Shown here piece after piece: positions 20,386 through 21,966 of a stretch of 21,966 nucleotides of DNA. The stretch lies in contig JBKPHP010000237.1 in the NCBI GenBank assembly GCA_046729895.1, positions 1 through 21,966 on the forward strand, written 5' to 3'. This stretch comes from DASXBA01 sp046729895. GTDB taxonomy: Bacteria; Actinomycetota; Thermoleophilia; Solirubrobacterales; Thermoleophilaceae. The notes beneath the pieces were generated by a model that made no database searches, was not told the DNA's origin, and saw only the letters and a list, made by a program, of their open reading frames with translations. Numbering within the stretch: the stretch's first letter is position 1; each line of letters opens with the position of its first letter. A program made the translations under genes and the position numbers.

Positions 20386-21032
20386 CCGGCGGCCTTCCGT
20401 TTGTCGCGCAGCCAGCGGCGGAACTCGGCCTTCCCGACGACGTCGACGTTGAAGTCCATGCTCGAGTGCAGTAGGCCGCAGAACTGGTTGCACTCGCCTG
20501 CCCGCTGCATGAAGCCCTCCCGGCCGAAGCGAAGGACGAAGGTCGTCGTCCGCGCGGGGAAGGCGTCCCGTTTGAAGCGCTGGGCGGGGACCCAGAAAGC
20601 GTGGATCACGTCGATCGACGTCATGCGGAACCGCACCGGCGTGTCGACCGGGACGACGAGCGTGGTCGGCCGCCGGTCGCTCCCCAGCTGGGTCACCCCG
20701 GAGTCGGGGTAGCGGAACGTCCAATTCCACTTCGCCGCTGTCACGTCCACGCGCGGGCCACGCGCCTGCCGCTCCGAGGCCTCGATGTCGGACATCGATT
20801 CGTAAGTGAGGTAGAGAAGCGCGGCCACGACACAACCGACCACCAGCGCGTAGGCCCCCTCGCCCGCCCTGCTTCCCTCCCCGCCCGCCGGAAACTCGCG
20901 GCTGGAGCTCCTGAAGCGGAGCACCACGAAGACCACCAGCGCCAGGATCACGACGAAGACGGCGATGGCGATCGGCACGTAGACGTCGAACAGATGGGTG
21001 TACTCCTGGCGGGTGTCCCCGATCCGCACCAC
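20382..21032 (-). CDS. ctaC: Cytochrome c oxidase subunit II (CuA domain)
   Basis: A 216-residue subunit II, first gene of the cox-qcr operon. Two N-terminal membrane helices (about residues 18-40 and 61-76) are followed by the cupredoxin domain with KWNWTFRYPDSG and DVIHAFWVPAQRF (CuA ligand H144) and the CuA loop C181-N-Q183-F-C185-G-L-L-H189-S-S-M192. Q183 replaces the Glu usual in A-type enzymes; Gln is known at this place in ba3-type oxidase. There is no fused cytochrome c domain and no lipobox. GTG 21032 (or 21029) is chosen as start; longer frames run into the divergent GAF-PAS gene. The Shine-Dalgarno is weak, and a SigB/SigF-type promoter lies 12 bases upstream. Confidence 0.92.
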   Translation of the reverse strand: MVRIGDTRQEYTHLFDVYVPIAIAVFVVILALVVFVVLRFRSSSREFPAGGEGSRAGEGAYALVVGCVVAALLYLTYESMSDIEASERQARGPRVDVTAAKWNWTFRYPDSGVTQLGSDRRPTTLVVPVDTPVRFRMTSIDVIHAFWVPAQRFKRDAFPARTTTFVLRFGREGFMQRAGECNQFCGLLHSSMDFNVDVVGKAEFRRWLRDKRKAAG

Positions 21033-21044
21033 GCCCTGCCGCTC

Positions 21045-21070
21045 TTTCCCCCCCGCTTGCTCCGCGAAAC
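21045..21070 (-). promoter_or_regulatory. SigB/SigF-type promoter candidate of the cox-qcr operon
   Basis: GTTTCG (21070-21065), 14 bases, then GGGAAA (21050-21045), 12 bases before the GTG. It has the same -10 box and spacing as the promoter of the sigma gene itself. The -10 box lies at the end of a run of seven G, which lowers confidence. Confidence 0.4.
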
Positions 21071-21086
21071 GAGCCGGGGATACCCT
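21057..21086 (+). promoter_or_regulatory. Housekeeping-type promoter of the GAF-PAS gene
   Basis: TTGCTC (21057-21062), 18 bases, then TACCCT (21081-21086), a plausible sigma-70 promoter. It overlaps the divergent cox promoter, so the two may compete. Confidence 0.45.
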
Positions 21087-21111
21087 GTGGGGGGACTTCT
21101 GGGGGACCGGA

Positions 21112-21966
21112 ATCGGCATCGACGCGCAGAGTGAGACCGGCGAGGCGCGGTTAAGGCAGCTCGCCGACGCGCAGGCGGCTGTGGCGGACCTTGGCCGCCG
21201 TGCGCTCGAGGGCGCGGAGCCCGGCGACCTGATGCGGGCGGCGGTCGAGAGCGTGGTGGGAATGCTGGACGTCGATTTCGCGGCGGTCCTCGAGCTTCTG
21301 CCCTCCGGTGACCGGCTGGAGGTGCGGGCCGGCTTCGGCTGGGACGAGGAGATCGTGGGCCTGCGGGTACCGGGCGGCAGCTCCTCTATGGCCGGCTTCA
21401 CCATCGCCGAGAACGGCCCGGTCGTCATGGACGACCTGACGAGCGAGCAGCGGTTCACGCCGCACGAGCCGCTGCTTCGCAATGGCGTGCTCAGCGGCGT
21501 GTCCGTACCGCTCCGTGGTCGACCGCGGCCGTTCGGGGTGCTCGGCGCCTACAGCCGCCGCCGCCGGAGCTTCGGCAAGGACGAGGTCAACCTTCTGCGC
21601 AGCGCCGGCAACGTGCTCGCCGCGGCAATCGCGCGCTCGCACAGCGAGGACTTGCTCCGGCAGGTCAACAGCCTGCTCCATGGGGTCGTGGAGGGGTCCG
21701 CCGACCCCGTGTTCGTCAAGGACATCGAGGGCCGCTATCTGCTGACCAACACCGCGGCCGCGACGGTGGTTGGGATGACCCCCGACGAGGTCGTGGGCCG
21801 CACCGCGAGCGAGCTCTTCCGCCCCGAGATCGCCGAGGCCATGGAACGACACGACCGCTCCGTCATCTCGGACGGCATGTCTCGTACCTTCGAGGAGACG
21901 GTCCCCGTCGACGGGGTCGAGCGGGTCTTTCTCTCCGCGAAGAGCCCCTACTTCGCTCGCGACGGC
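21112..21966 (+). CDS. GAF-PAS sensor protein, 3' end outside window
   Basis: The frame runs open to the right edge. After an N-terminal helix (RLRQLADAQAAVADLGRRALEG) comes a GAF domain (about residues 25-170: LDVDFAAVLELLPSGDRL, SMAGFTIAENGPVVMDDL, FGVLGAYSRRRRSFGKDEVNLL), then a PAS domain beginning ADPVFVKDIEGRYLLTNTAAA. The output domain is missing, so a histidine kinase, a diguanylate cyclase or an RsbU-like phosphatase are all possible; the last would feed the SigB-type factor here. The start is uncertain: there is no ATG, GTG or TTG between the predicted transcription start and GTG 21181. ATC 21112 has GGGGGA 5 bases upstream; GTG 21181 would remove part of the first helix. Confidence 0.8.
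   Translation, partial: MGIDAQSETGEARLRQLADAQAAVADLGRRALEGAEPGDLMRAAVESVVGMLDVDFAAVLELLPSGDRLEVRAGFGWDEEIVGLRVPGGSSSMAGFTIAENGPVVMDDLTSEQRFTPHEPLLRNGVLSGVSVPLRGRPRPFGVLGAYSRRRRSFGKDEVNLLRSAGNVLAAAIARSHSEDLLRQVNSLLHGVVEGSADPVFVKDIEGRYLLTNTAAATVVGMTPDEVVGRTASELFRPEIAEAMERHDRSVISDGMSRTFEETVPVDGVERVFLSAKSPYFARDG

Noticed and set aside
20386..20835. Extension of the COX1 frame to 683 residues
   Set aside because: It lies over coxB, which has a complete CuA domain; GTG 20385 overlaps the coxB stop.
21048..21054. Run of seven C as a phase-variable tract
   Set aside because: It is short, lies upstream of coxB, and has no sign of slippage from a single sequence.
21033..21482. Extension of the COX2 frame to 366 residues
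   Set aside because: It is antisense to a convincing GAF domain, and the normal subunit II helices begin just after GTG 21032.
1..21966. tRNA genes, CRISPR array, insertion sequences or prophage genes
   Set aside because: I looked for cloverleaf TpsiC-like motifs, regular repeats with spacers, and transposase or integrase motifs and saw none.

Overview
The window is GC-rich bacterial chromosome (about 70% GC by eye), with many GTG/TTG starts and genes packed into overlapping operons. The gene content fits a deep-branching actinobacterium, perhaps Thermoleophilia: an actinobacterial-type QcrC/QcrA/QcrB complex, DrrA-type ABC exporter, two Ku genes, GCS2 ligase, DUF72, and a SigB/SigF-family sigma factor. 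This placement is inference. I found no tRNA, rRNA, CRISPR array, insertion sequence or integrase, and no gene-free stretch over 300 bases.

Layout. Positions 2-3000 (+): the 3' part of an aldo/keto reductase, an FAD oxidoreductase and a GCS2-family ligase. Positions 3025-3921 (-): an RpoD-like sigma factor with no ordinary start codon. It is divergent from a DoxX membrane protein (4050-4568). Then come an eRF1/Vms1-like protein and a BON-domain protein (4661-6335), and a DrrABC-type exporter operon (6530-9086). A small membrane protein and a DUF72 protein follow (9147-10178); the DUF72 3' end overlaps, tail to tail, a SigB/SigF-type sigma gene (10102-10857, -). Next are a small acidic protein (-), an NAD-dependent epimerase (-) and a divergent small basic GRSKM-motif protein (+). 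Two tandem Ku genes (-) come next. The right third is one tightly coupled minus-strand operon, coxB-coxA-subunit IV-ctaG-qcrC-qcrA-qcrB (21032 down to 14638): a cytochrome oxidase plus the bc complex that would feed it. At the right edge a GAF-PAS sensor (+) runs out of the window.

The most interesting signal is regulatory. Several short intergenic gaps contain the same bipartite element, a GTTT-like box, 15-16 nt, then GGGTA or GGGAA, in the orientation of the downstream gene. This is the architecture known for SigB/SigF-family promoters. It lies before the window's own SigB/SigF-type gene, the small membrane protein, the acidic protein, the epimerase, the GRSKM protein, the Ku operon and the cox-qcr operon, with weaker versions before the eRF1-like and BON genes. 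In six cases only 9-10 nt separate the -10 box from the start codon, which predicts nearly leaderless mRNAs. I infer a local general-stress regulon linking DNA end joining, a nucleoid-like protein, ribosome-associated quality control and respiration to one autoregulated sigma factor.

Other notable points: COX1 has Glu where A-type oxidases carry the K-channel Lys; the RpoD-like sigma gene appears to need an AUU or CUG start; and a 17-bp perfect inverted repeat built of CTGGCAG units separates qcrB from the Ku operon.
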